Part shown: in pieces, positions 56,213-64,000 of the stretch
Position numbering within the stretch: the first letter of the stretch is position 1
How the letters are laid out: each line of letters starts with the position of its first letter
Assembly (NCBI RefSeq): GCF_001417735.1
Contig: NZ_BBUZ01000033.1
Location: 154,238 to 218,237, forward strand
Origin: Streptomyces sp. NBRC 110028
GTDB taxonomy: Bacteria > Actinomycetota > Actinomycetes > Streptomycetales > Streptomycetaceae
Reading direction: 5' to 3'
DNA length: 64,000 nucleotides
Notes under the pieces: model-generated
What the model was told of the DNA's origin: nothing
What the model saw: the letters and a program-made list of their open reading frames with translations, nothing else
Database searches by the model: none
Position numbers and translations under genes: made by a program

Positions 56213-57292
56213 TCAGTCCGCCGTCCGCTCCAGAGCGGCCACGCCGATCGCGCTGTCCGCCATCCCGTAGAACACATAGACGGTCCCCGCGAAGCGCTCG
56301 ATCGCAGTCGGGAAGACAACGTTGCCAAGCGTTCCTACCGTCTCCTCGCGAGTCTCCGGAGACAGCCACGGCTCCTGCGAGCGCGCCAGCACCCGCGCCG
56401 GATCGTCTGGGTCCAGCAGCATGCCCCCGGCCCGGTAGACGGCGCCATGGCTGAGCTCGAAGCCCGTCGCGACCGGGCCGGTCACCCCGTGGTGGATGAG
56501 CAGCCAGCCCTCGGGCACCCGCAGCGGCGGCGGACCCGCACCGATCTTCGCCGCCTCGAACGGCATCTCCGGAGCGGCCACCGGAGCGGAGTACCGCAGC
56601 GAGGTCAGCGCCGAGAGATCGCGGCGGGCCGCCTCGGCGTCTACGTACGCGATCCAGATCGACGGGCGGCCGTCGGCCACCCCGGCCGGGGCCGGGGCGC
56701 CCTCGCCCGGGCGCAGCCAGTCCAGGTCCCACATCGGTCGGTGCAGCATCGCAAAGCTCGGACGGCCGTCGGGGCCGGGCACGATCTCGGGGAAGAAGAC
56801 AAGGTCTTTATTGGGGAAGAAGTTCAAGTCGGTGGACAGGTGCGGCTGATACGTGAAGTGCAGTGGGCCGAGACGGCGCCAGCTGATCGTGTCCGTGGAA
56901 ACGGCCAACGCGGGCCGCGGGCCGAGCGGACCGTAGGCGACGTACGTCATGACGTGCACGCCCAGGTCAGGGATGAAGGTGATGCGGGGGTCCTCCACGC
57001 CGGCATTGTGTGCACCCCGCTCGAAGCCTTCGTCCGGGGACAGCACCACGCCCTGGCGCTCGACGCCGACCGGTACGCCGTCTTCGATCACGACACGGGC
57101 GCGGCCGATCCGGGAGACATTGCCTGCCGCGACCATGCGGGGGAAGAGATAGAGCTCGCCGTCGGGCCCCCAGGCGGTGGCCGGATTGAGGACGCCCTCG
57201 GCCTCCAGGGGGTCGGTGGGGTCGGCGTTCATGAGCACGCCGACCCGGTTCAGCGCATACGGGAGCGCGCTTTCGGTGTTGAGCTGGGTCAT
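56213..57292 (-). CDS. GH130-family glycoside phosphorylase (beta-mannoside type)
   Basis: A 359-residue five-bladed propeller protein of GH130. The GVEDPRITFI block contains the family's catalytic Asp, and later blocks (HHGVTG, VVFPTAIERF) line the phosphate site. GH130 enzymes phosphorolyse beta-mannosides to mannose 1-phosphate, though some members act on other beta-linked sugars. It starts 2 bases after the permease stop, is last in the sugar-transporter operon and lacks a signal peptide, so it acts on imported oligosaccharides released by the lyase. Confidence 0.87.
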   Translation of the reverse strand: MTQLNTESALPYALNRVGVLMNADPTDPLEAEGVLNPATAWGPDGELYLFPRMVAAGNVSRIGRARVVIEDGVPVGVERQGVVLSPDEGFERGAHNAGVEDPRITFIPDLGVHVMTYVAYGPLGPRPALAVSTDTISWRRLGPLHFTYQPHLSTDLNFFPNKDLVFFPEIVPGPDGRPSFAMLHRPMWDLDWLRPGEGAPAPAGVADGRPSIWIAYVDAEAARRDLSALTSLRYSAPVAAPEMPFEAAKIGAGPPPLRVPEGWLLIHHGVTGPVATGFELSHGAVYRAGGMLLDPDDPARVLARSQEPWLSPETREETVGTLGNVVFPTAIERFAGTVYVFYGMADSAIGVAALERTAD

Positions 57293-57294
57293 AC

Positions 57295-58137
57295 CTAGCC
57301 TTTGATCGCGGATCCGAGGTTGGCGGAGGTGAAGTGGCGCTGGAAGAGCAGGAAGAGGACGACGGCCGGCACCGCCAGCACGCAGGCACCGGCGAGCACA
57401 GCGCCCATGGGGTTGGCCTGGAAGGTGGAATTGGCCTGGGAGAAGTTCGCCAGGCTGACCGCGAGGGGCTGCATCCCCTTGTCCTTGGTCACCAGGAACG
57501 GCCAGAGGAACTCGTTCCACGGGCCGATGAAGGTCACCAGCATGGCTGTGAGAATCGCCGGGCGCACCAGTGGCACCGCCACCGAGCGCAGGATGCGCAG
57601 CTCGCTCGCTCCGTCCATGCGCGCCGCGTCGAAAATCTCGCGCGGGATCTGCAGGAAGTACTGACGGAAGATGAGCACGGCGACGGAGTTGATGGCGAAC
57701 GGCAGGATCATTCCGGCGTAGCTGTCGGCCAGGCCGAAGTAGCGCACCACCATCACGTACAGCGGGATCATCAGCAGCTGGAACGGGATCGCCTGGACCA
57801 GCAGGACGAGCGCGAACACCAGGCCGCGGCCGCGGAAGCGCAGGATCGCCAGGGCGTAGCCGGCCAGCAGGCCGAAGACCAGGGTGCAGACCACCACCCC
57901 GACCGTCATGATCAGCGAGTTGGCCAGGGCGCCCAGCAGGCTGAACGAGTCGTCGATACCGGCGAGGTTGTCCAGGGTCAGGTTGCTCGGCTTCGGCAGC
58001 AGGCCGCCGAGGCCGGTGTCGCGCTTCTTCTGCAGCGCCCCGATGAGCATGTAGTAGAACGGCAGCAGAGCGGCGATGGCGCCGAGGCCGAGCGCGGCGT
58101 AGCGCAGGATGCGGGCGATGCGCGGGATATGGGCCAT
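57295..58137 (-). CDS. Sugar ABC transporter permease, MalG type
   Basis: A 280-residue permease with six predicted helices and the EAA loop EIFDAARMDGASELRILRSV. It pairs with the MalF-type permease upstream and is 1 base away from it. No ATPase gene is present in this operon; as usual in Streptomyces a shared MsiK-type ATPase elsewhere probably energises it. Confidence 0.9.
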   Translation of the reverse strand: MAHIPRIARILRYAALGLGAIAALLPFYYMLIGALQKKRDTGLGGLLPKPSNLTLDNLAGIDDSFSLLGALANSLIMTVGVVVCTLVFGLLAGYALAILRFRGRGLVFALVLLVQAIPFQLLMIPLYVMVVRYFGLADSYAGMILPFAINSVAVLIFRQYFLQIPREIFDAARMDGASELRILRSVAVPLVRPAILTAMLVTFIGPWNEFLWPFLVTKDKGMQPLAVSLANFSQANSTFQANPMGAVLAGACVLAVPAVVLFLLFQRHFTSANLGSAIKG

Positions 58138-58138
58138 A

Positions 58139-59158
58139 TCAGTCCCTCTCCATGACGCGCCGGGCGACGGTCGCGATGATGAGCACGCCGGTGACGAGAA
58201 TCAGTCCGATGGCGGCCGCGGCATCCGGCTCGCCCTGCTCAATACCCCGCTGGTACACCAGCAGCGCGGGAGTGAGCGAGGCGCCGCTCGGTCCGCCGCC
58301 GGTGAGCAGGAACGGCTCGGTGAAGATCTGCCCGGCGGTGATGATCGACAGCAGGATGACGAGCGAGGTGACGGGCCGGACGGCCGACAGAGTGACGGCC
58401 CGGAACGCCTGCCAGCGCCCGGCTCCGTCGGTCAGTGCCGCCTCGTGCAGCTCCTTGGGCACGTTCTGTAGCGCGGCGAGGTAGAGCAGGATGTAGAACC
58501 CGAGCTGCTTCCAGGTGACGTAGACGGCGATGAGCGGCATCACCAGGTGCTTATTCGCCAGCCAGGACGGGTCCGGGGCCCAGGAGCCGAGGACGTTGTT
58601 GACGGCGCCGGAGCCATTGAACAGAAACAGCCATACCGCCAGCGTGGCGACCGAGGCCGTCACGTACGGCACGTAGTACGCCACCCGGAAGAATCCGCGC
58701 CAGTGGGTTGCCGCATTCAGCGCCGACGCCAGCGCGAGCGCCAGCACCACGGTCAGCGGAATGTTGATCGCCATGAACAACCCGAGGTTGGCGAAGGCGC
58801 GCCGGGTCTTCTCCTCGCCGAGGACCTCGGTGAAGTTGTCGAACCCGACGAAGGGGTGCGGCACGGAGACGCCGGGCGCGGTGAAGAAGTAGTCGTGGAA
58901 GGCCATCCATACGCCGACCCCGAACGGGATGATGAACACGACCAGGACGTAGGCGATGTACGGCGCGGTCAGGACGAGCCCGAGCGGGCTGTTGCCCAGC
59001 CGTCGCTCGAGCCGCGAGGCGCCGGGCCGACGACCCGGGATACGGCGTTCGGGTGCGGCTGCCGGCGGTGCGTGGCGGGGCGATGGCCGGGGGTGCCGGC
59101 CGCGGGGCGGATCGTCTGCGGCCTGGGTCCCATCGCGACTGTCGCGGAGTGATTTCAT
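58139..59158 (-). CDS. Sugar ABC transporter permease, MalF type
   Basis: A 339-residue permease. After a Pro/Arg-rich cytoplasmic tail of about 50 residues come six helices and the EAA loop ELHEAALTDGAGRWQAFRAV. I prefer the ATG at 59158, which has GAGG 7 bases ahead; an alternative ATG at 59170 overlaps the binding-protein stop (TGATG) and would depend on coupling. Confidence 0.88.
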   Translation of the reverse strand: MKSLRDSRDGTQAADDPPRGRHPRPSPRHAPPAAAPERRIPGRRPGASRLERRLGNSPLGLVLTAPYIAYVLVVFIIPFGVGVWMAFHDYFFTAPGVSVPHPFVGFDNFTEVLGEEKTRRAFANLGLFMAINIPLTVVLALALASALNAATHWRGFFRVAYYVPYVTASVATLAVWLFLFNGSGAVNNVLGSWAPDPSWLANKHLVMPLIAVYVTWKQLGFYILLYLAALQNVPKELHEAALTDGAGRWQAFRAVTLSAVRPVTSLVILLSIITAGQIFTEPFLLTGGGPSGASLTPALLVYQRGIEQGEPDAAAAIGLILVTGVLIIATVARRVMERD

Positions 59159-59169
59159 GGTGTGCCTCA

Positions 59170-60468
59170 TCAGCCGACGATCTGGTCGTCGATCTGCTGC
59201 GCGGCCTTGTCAAAGGTCGACTTCACATCGCCCTTCCCGGGCAGCACCACGTCTTCCCAGGCTGTGCGGAACGTCTTCCACACCTCGGTCGAGCCGGCGA
59301 TATTTGGCACGTCCACCGCTCGCGGCACCGCGTCGGCGAAGGGCTGGTAGAAGGGATTGTCCTTGAGATAGCCGCCCGCGACGGCGGCCACGTCACCGCG
59401 GGTGGGGAACTGCCCCGTCTCCTCCAGCAGTGCCGCGTCGTTCTTCGCGCTCATCGAGAACTTGGTGAATTCCCAGGCGGTCTGCTTGTGCTTGCACGAG
59501 GTGAACAGGCCGACGTTCTTGGAGTCCGCGAACGTCGATGTCTTGTCGGCCGGTATTCCCGCAGCCGTGGGCAGCGGCACCACGCCGTACTTCACCTTGC
59601 CGTCGAACTGTCCCTTGCCCCACGGCCCGGCGATGCCCATGGCGGCCACCCCGTCGGCGAACGGGCCCGCCCACATGTCGCCGCTGTACGCCTCCGGGGA
59701 CGAGTAGCCGCCTGCGTACATCTGCTGCCAGAAGCCGAGGGTCTGTCGTCCCGCCCTGGAAGTGAAGGTGGCCTTCTTGTCCTTCACCAGTTGCTCGCCG
59801 CCGGAGTTGGCCAGGTACAGCGGATAGAAGTCGAACAGCGCATTGATGTAGTCACTGGTCGCCGGCGGATACAAGGTGAACTTCGCCGCCTTGCTGCTCT
59901 TGATCCTCTTCGCCGCGGCCAGCACATCGTCGTACGTGCTCAGCTTCGGATTCTCGGCGTCCAGGCCGGCCTTCTTGAAGACGTCCTTGTTGTAATAGAG
60001 CATGAACGGGTTGGTTTTCCACGGCACTTGATACAACTTGCCGTCCGGGGAACGGAAGCCGCCCGCGGCACCGCCGGAGCGCTTCTTGATGAAAGACTCG
60101 GCATCGCCGAAGGTGTCCGAGAGATTCACCAGGCCGCCCTGCTTCTGGAATGCGGCGACCGCCGCCGGAGCGGTGTTGTAGACGAGGCACGGGGTGTTGC
60201 CCGCGGTGATCGCGGCCCCGATGACGTCTTCGGTGGACTTGCCCGACGGCACCGCCTTGGCGGTGACCTTCTCCTTGGTGTGCTCGGCGTTCCAGGCAGC
60301 CACTACGGCCTTGGCCCAGGCCTGCTCCTGCTCATTCGTCGAGTACCAGATGTCGATCGGTCCCGAGGTCGGCTTGCCGCCGCCGGCGTCGCCCGAACCG
60401 CAGGCGGACAATGGCAGGACAAGCGCCGCGGCGGCGGTCAGCACCGTAACGCGCAGAAAACGCCTCAT
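59170..60468 (-). CDS. Sugar ABC transporter substrate-binding lipoprotein (family 1)
   Basis: A 432-residue binding protein with a signal peptide ending in the lipobox LSAC near residue 23. The body is a family-1 sugar-binding fold (IDIWYSTNEQEQAW, YQVPWKTNPFMLYYNKDVFK, MGIAGPWGKGQF). It captures oligosaccharides outside the cell for the two permeases. The ATG at 60468 has GGAAGGGAG about 9 bases ahead. It is the first gene of the operon and lies downstream of the shared operator at 60578. Confidence 0.9.
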   Translation of the reverse strand: MRRFLRVTVLTAAAALVLPLSACGSGDAGGGKPTSGPIDIWYSTNEQEQAWAKAVVAAWNAEHTKEKVTAKAVPSGKSTEDVIGAAITAGNTPCLVYNTAPAAVAAFQKQGGLVNLSDTFGDAESFIKKRSGGAAGGFRSPDGKLYQVPWKTNPFMLYYNKDVFKKAGLDAENPKLSTYDDVLAAAKRIKSSKAAKFTLYPPATSDYINALFDFYPLYLANSGGEQLVKDKKATFTSRAGRQTLGFWQQMYAGGYSSPEAYSGDMWAGPFADGVAAMGIAGPWGKGQFDGKVKYGVVPLPTAAGIPADKTSTFADSKNVGLFTSCKHKQTAWEFTKFSMSAKNDAALLEETGQFPTRGDVAAVAGGYLKDNPFYQPFADAVPRAVDVPNIAGSTEVWKTFRTAWEDVVLPGKGDVKSTFDKAAQQIDDQIVG

Positions 60469-60577
60469 TGTGCCCAACTCCCTTCCATGCGGGTGGTTGA
60501 GGGTCCGAAGCGACTCCCCTCTGGTCGCCGCCGGCCCGCCCCGCCAGAATGATCACCGCGGGGTTACGAGCGTCATC

Positions 60578-60587
60578 AAACCGGTTT
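60578..60587. promoter_or_regulatory. LacI-type operator between transporter and regulator genes
   Basis: AAACCGGTTT, identical to the site at 53358 and with matching flanks (TTACGAG, then TCAAACCGGTTTA), lies in the 224-base gap between the divergent binding-protein and lacI genes. It can control both directions. Confidence 0.72.
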
Positions 60588-60692
60588 AATATCTAAGCGT
60601 CAAGGATGGATGCGAAACGTTTCGGTAATCTGGGTGGCGCAGTTCTGCCACCCAGGAGCCGTACGTCCCGAATCAGTGGAAGGCGAGGCGGT

Positions 60693-61790
60693 ATGGTGCG
60701 GGGCCAGGACAAAGCGGGTGGATCGGCGGGCGGTTCCCGCCAGGCGATGCCTCCGCCGCCACGCCGGGTCGGAGGCAGTCGGCCGACCATCGGTGATGTC
60801 GCCACGCTGGCCCAGGTCTCCAAGGCAACGGTCTCCTTCGTCATCAACGACCGCCCCGGGGTCAGCCCGCAGGCGCGCCAGCGGGTCCTGGACGCGATCG
60901 ACCAGCTGGGCTGGCAGCCCAACGCCGGCGCCCGGGCGCTCTCCACCAAGCGGTCCCAGACCCTCGGCCTGGTGATGCGTCGACCGCCGGAACTGCTGAG
61001 TACCGACCCGTTCTTCCCCCAGTTCGTCGCCGGCATCGAGACCGGCCTCGCGCCGCTCGGCTACGCGCTCGTGCTCCAGGTCGTCCCCGATGAGGAAACC
61101 GAACGGCAGGCGTATGAGCGGCTGGCCCGTGACGGTCGGGTCGACGGCGTGTTCCTCACCGATCTGCGCACCGACGACCCGCGGCCGACACTCGTGACGG
61201 AGCTGGGCATCAGCGCACTGATCGTCGGACCACCACAGCACGGCGGCCAGGTGCCGGTCCTCGGGGTCGACGACGGCAGCGGGGTGCGACGTGCGGTCAG
61301 CCATCTGCGCTCACTCGGCCACCGGTGGATCGGACACGTCTGCGGCGCCGCAGGGTATGTGCACACCGAGGCCCGGTGCGACGCCTGGCGCGGTGCGCTG
61401 GCGGATGCCGGCCTGCCGGAGATCCCGCCCGTGGCGGCGGACTTCACCGGCGCGGCCGGCGCCCAGGCCACGCATCAGCTGCTGGACCTGGACCAGCCGC
61501 CGACCGCCATCGTGTACGCCAACGACCTGATGGCCATCGCCGGGATCACCGCCGCGACCAGCCGCGGGCTGCGGGTCCCCGAGGACCTGTCGGTGGTGGG
61601 CTTCGACGACATCCCGCTGGCCGACTGCATCGCACCGCCGCTGACGACGGTACGCCAGGACGTGCTGACCTGGGGGCGCGCCGCCGCGCAGGCACTGGTT
61701 TCGCTCACCGAGGGAGGAAAGTTCCAGGCGGCCGAGCTCCCGCCGGTGGAATTCGTGGTGCGGGCGAGCACCGCGCCGCCGCGGACTTGA
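60693..61790 (+). CDS. LacI-family transcriptional regulator
   Basis: A 365-residue LacI regulator. The DNA-binding helix-turn-helix (TIGDVATLAQVSKATVSFVI, about residues 32-51) and hinge helix lead into a periplasmic-binding-protein-like effector domain ending with VPEDLSVVGFDDIPLADCIA. A 30-residue Gly/Pro-rich N-terminal tail precedes the HTH. ATG at 60693 with AGGCGAGG ahead. It should repress the lyase and transporter operon through AAACCGGTTT until an oligosaccharide from the target polymer binds. Confidence 0.9.
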   Translation: MVRGQDKAGGSAGGSRQAMPPPPRRVGGSRPTIGDVATLAQVSKATVSFVINDRPGVSPQARQRVLDAIDQLGWQPNAGARALSTKRSQTLGLVMRRPPELLSTDPFFPQFVAGIETGLAPLGYALVLQVVPDEETERQAYERLARDGRVDGVFLTDLRTDDPRPTLVTELGISALIVGPPQHGGQVPVLGVDDGSGVRRAVSHLRSLGHRWIGHVCGAAGYVHTEARCDAWRGALADAGLPEIPPVAADFTGAAGAQATHQLLDLDQPPTAIVYANDLMAIAGITAATSRGLRVPEDLSVVGFDDIPLADCIAPPLTTVRQDVLTWGRAAAQALVSLTEGGKFQAAELPPVEFVVRASTAPPRT

Positions 61791-61885
61791 GCTTGGAGCC
61801 GTGAGCGGGGGCGGGGGCGGGGGCGGGAAGCAGGCTCTCAGCTTCGCCCGGCCGGTTCCTCGACGTACGCACTACGAGCGAGGCG

Positions 61886-63100
61886 TGAAGGGTGTCAATA
61901 TTCCGATCAGGCTGCTGAGCTGGGTGTTTCCTGCTGACGGTAAGGCGGCCGGGTGGCGTCGAGTGGTACTCGTTGAGCAGTCCGCCGAGTATCTGGCGGC
62001 GCCTGGCCGTGGTTGCAGGCAGGGGGATGACCTTCGGGTCATCGTCTGGGGCACGTAGGTCCAGGCTGCGGTGGGCTCGTCCGGCGTTGTAGTGCTCGGC
62101 GTACTGGTCGAGGACTGTGCGTAGGTGTCGTTCGCCGGTGATGAGGAGTCGGTCGGTGCACTCGGCGCGGGCTGTGCGTATCCATCGTTCCGCGTAGGCG
62201 TTGGACCGGGGGCTTTGTGGCGGTGTCGGGATGACGGCTGTGCCGTTGCCGGCGAAGACGGCGTCGAATGCGGCGGTGAACTTGCTGTCCCGGTCACGGA
62301 TGAGGAACCGGAAGCGCCCAGCTCTGTCCTGAAGGTCCATGAGCAGGTTGCGGGCGAGTTGGGTGACCCATGCGCCGGTCGGGTGGGCGGTGACGCCCAG
62401 GACATGGACGCGCCGCGTGGCAATCTCCATGACAAAGAAGACGTAGAGACGCTTGAGGAAGACGGTGTCCACGTGCATGAAGTCGCAGGCGAGCAGCGTG
62501 TGGGCCTGGGAACGGAGGAAGGAGCGCCAGGTCTGCGGGAGGCTCGCCGCGGTGCGGGCGGTAGACCGGAGCGGCGCAGGACGCGCCGGATGGTGGCGGC
62601 GGCGACCCGGTAACCGAGCCGTCGCAGTTCGCCTTGGATCCTGACGTATCCCCAGGTCGGATTTTCTCGCGCCAGGCGCTGGATGAGCGCGACTGTCTCT
62701 TCCGCCAGTGGTGGCCGGCCGGGTCCGGTTGGTGTTTGGCGCCATTTCCAGCGCGCCAGACGGCGGTGCCAGGTCAGCAGTGTGCCGGGGGTGACCAGCC
62801 GATGGCGGCGTAAGGCAGGTGTCAGGTGCCGTGCGAGAGCGGAGAGCACGGCACGATCAGCCCAAGAGAGCCGCGGCCGCTGGATCTGCCGACGCAGCAC
62901 GGCGACCTCATGACGAAGCGCGAGGATCTCCGCGTTGTTCGCGGCGGTCGATTGGCCCAGCAGGAGGAGGCAGCCCAGCAGTCGGCAGAAGATCAGGCAG
63001 AGCAGTCGCAGACCCACGATCACTGATCAGGGATCATGCCCATACTTGAGCGATCGCAACGCCCAGGTCACCCACCGTACGGCAATAAAGACACCCTTCA
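61886..63100 (-). mobile_element. Full-length insertion sequence with terminal repeats
   Basis: Both ends carry TGAAGGGTGTC as inverted repeats (61886-61896 and 63090-63100), with weaker similarity beyond. The element is 1215 bp and holds one transposase gene. Partial copies in the same orientation are at 41546 and 51150. No clear target duplication is visible. Confidence 0.85.
61900..63023 (-). pseudogene. Transposase of the 61886 element, frameshifted
   Basis: The N-terminal half begins at a GTG at 63023 (ALRHEVAVLRRQIQRPRL, then helix-turn-helix) and reads to about 62540. The integrase core continues one frame over (TWRSFLRSQAHTLLACDF, RDRDSKFTAAFDAVF, AERWIRTARAEC). Comparison with the fragment at 42100 shows one base missing near 62536. 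The copy is probably inactive unless frameshifting occurs. Confidence 0.82.
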
Positions 63101-63180
63101 GGCCGCTACTTCTCCGCCGCCTCGTCCGGAGACGCCAGCTACGCCGGGGTGTGGGCCATCTTGGTACCGCACCGACCTCG

Positions 63181-63324
63181 ATGCTGTTCTTCTTCGCTGG
63201 CCCTGCAGGCCTGATAGGCATCCCCATCGGCGCCATCGTCCAAGCCGCCGCGCTCGGCGCCCTGTACCGCTACATCACCGAGCGTCGCGCCCGTAGCACC
63301 GAGAGCGGCGTCAGCAACGCCTGA
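63181..63324 (+). pseudogene. Small membrane protein remnant
   Basis: MLFFFAGPAGLIGIPIGAIV, then QAAALGALYRYITERRAR, gives two hydrophobic segments and an Arg-rich tail. Just upstream, in another frame, SYAGVWAIL can be read and would fit the preceding part of the same small membrane protein. The frames no longer join, and the 61886 IS lies immediately upstream, so the gene was probably damaged. A 47-residue peptide from ATG 63181 remains possible. Confidence 0.4.
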
Positions 63325-63462
63325 ACTCCAGACGGTTTCACCATCCCGATGGGTGCGGCCCACCGCTCAGGCGCCAACCGGCAAGGATGAGGCGCGCGAT
63401 CGCGGCAGATTGCCTGGCTGGGCTCCGTAGGTGAGACGTGCGGACGAAGCTGGTTTCCTCGG

Positions 63463-63610
63463 TCAGCCCGGAGTGGCACCATTCCGAGCCAGGCGCCTGG
63501 TCATGAGTGTGATGGCAACCCAGGTGATGAGGGTTTCGGAGTGCTGGATAAGGCGTTCGTAGTCCCTCGCGTGGTGGCGGGGCGACACTGCCGTCCCCGC
63601 CGACGTCCTG
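63463..63610 (-). mobile_element. IS5-type transposase C-terminal remnant
   Basis: The minus strand ends in HHARDYERLIQHSETLITWV, then AITLMTRRLARNGA, the typical C-terminus of IS5-type transposases. The rest of the gene is not recognisable. Confidence 0.7.
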
Positions 63611-63791
63611 TGGGCGGTGGAATCCTCGACGCGGAGCCGGAGGGGCCGACGGGGCTTGCCGCCTGCCCTGCCGACATCAGCGGGGCGTCCTTCGCATCGG
63701 AGAGGCGCGGCTACCTCTTTAAACTCTCGCAACATCCCTCCGGCTTGACTGCAGGAGCTGGCCCACCTGGGGTCCGCAGAGAGGATTCATC

Positions 63792-64000
63792 ATGCAATTC
63801 AGGCGAAGCTGGGGCATCGGTCTGGTCACCGCCGCAGTGCTGATCGGCGGCGGGGCGACGATTGCCAATGCTGCGTCCGGCGCCTCCTCCCACAACGGTG
63901 GGGACCAGCCCGCGGTAGTTCTGCCTGGGGGTGACGGCCCAGGCATCCCGGCGGGCGACTCCCAGGCGTACCCCCTGCCCGAGGGAGACCACCCCGGTAC
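63792..64000 (+). CDS. Secreted protein, N-terminal part (runs off the window)
   Basis: From ATG 63792 with AGAGAGG-like sequence ahead. The first 69 codons give a signal peptide (FRRSWGIGLVTAAVLIGGGA, cleavage probably after ANA) followed by a Gly/Pro/Asp-rich low-complexity stretch. The frame is still open at the window edge. I do not recognise the family. Confidence 0.65.
   Translation, partial: MQFRRSWGIGLVTAAVLIGGGATIANAASGASSHNGGDQPAVVLPGGDGPGIPAGDSQAYPLPEGDHPG

Overview
This is high-GC DNA from an actinomycete, most likely a Streptomyces. The third codon positions are strongly G/C, GTG and TTG starts are common, a Tat-type signal is present, and many genes encode scavenging and catabolism. 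Intact, frameshifted and truncated insertion sequences are frequent, as are decayed genes, which suits a chromosome arm or a large accessory replicon. I see no tRNA, rRNA, CRISPR array, replication origin or phage module.

Layout. (1) 168-6585: operon with a GH3 glycosidase, two Cys-type sulfatases and a formylglycine-generating enzyme, i.e. sulfated-glycan breakdown with its own sulfatase activator. (2) 6609-7792: an intact IS. (3) 7963-13668: a GlcD-like flavin oxidase, an esterase and an amidohydrolase facing a TetR regulator, then a FAD amine/amino-acid oxidase. (4) 13690-14700: decayed remnants. (5) 14841-19734: an Lrp/AsnC regulator divergent from an indolepyruvate ferredoxin oxidoreductase, followed by an acyl-CoA dehydrogenase cut short by an IS1380-type remnant. 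(6) 19867-41362: a large peptide and amino-acid catabolic island, broken only by a damaged IS110. It holds an agmatinase-family enzyme, a serine hydrolase, a deleted aldehyde dehydrogenase, a GMC oxidoreductase, an N-acylamino-acid racemase, a GNAT acyltransferase, an S9-S12 peptidase fusion, a complete dipeptide ABC transporter with a fused permease-ATPase, a PucR regulator, an M55 D-aminopeptidase, an M20 deacylase and a D-threonine aldolase/D-serine dehydratase-like protein. Together they look like a route for taking up peptides containing D-residues and converting D- to L-amino acids. (7) 41509-44964: a cobalt-type nitrile hydratase alpha gene with a ruined beta gene, below a protein that joins an AbrB DNA-binding domain to a substrate-binding-protein domain and has tandem palindromes at its own promoter. 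(8) 45105-51036: a decayed cystathionine lyase/LysR chimera, then a GntR regulator facing a glycerate kinase, secernin and NCS1 permease operon. (9) 51037-53276: a pile of IS fragments. (10) 53489-61790: a Tat-exported PL8 polysaccharide lyase, a GH130 phosphorylase, a sugar ABC transporter and a LacI regulator. The same palindrome lies upstream of the lyase and between the transporter and LacI genes. (11) 61886-64000: a frameshifted IS, small remnants and the start of a secreted protein.

The two findings most worth following are the AbrB/substrate-binding-protein fusion with its nitrile hydratase, and the D-amino-acid/peptide island with its S9-S12 fusion. All functional calls come from reading motifs and context by eye, without database searches.
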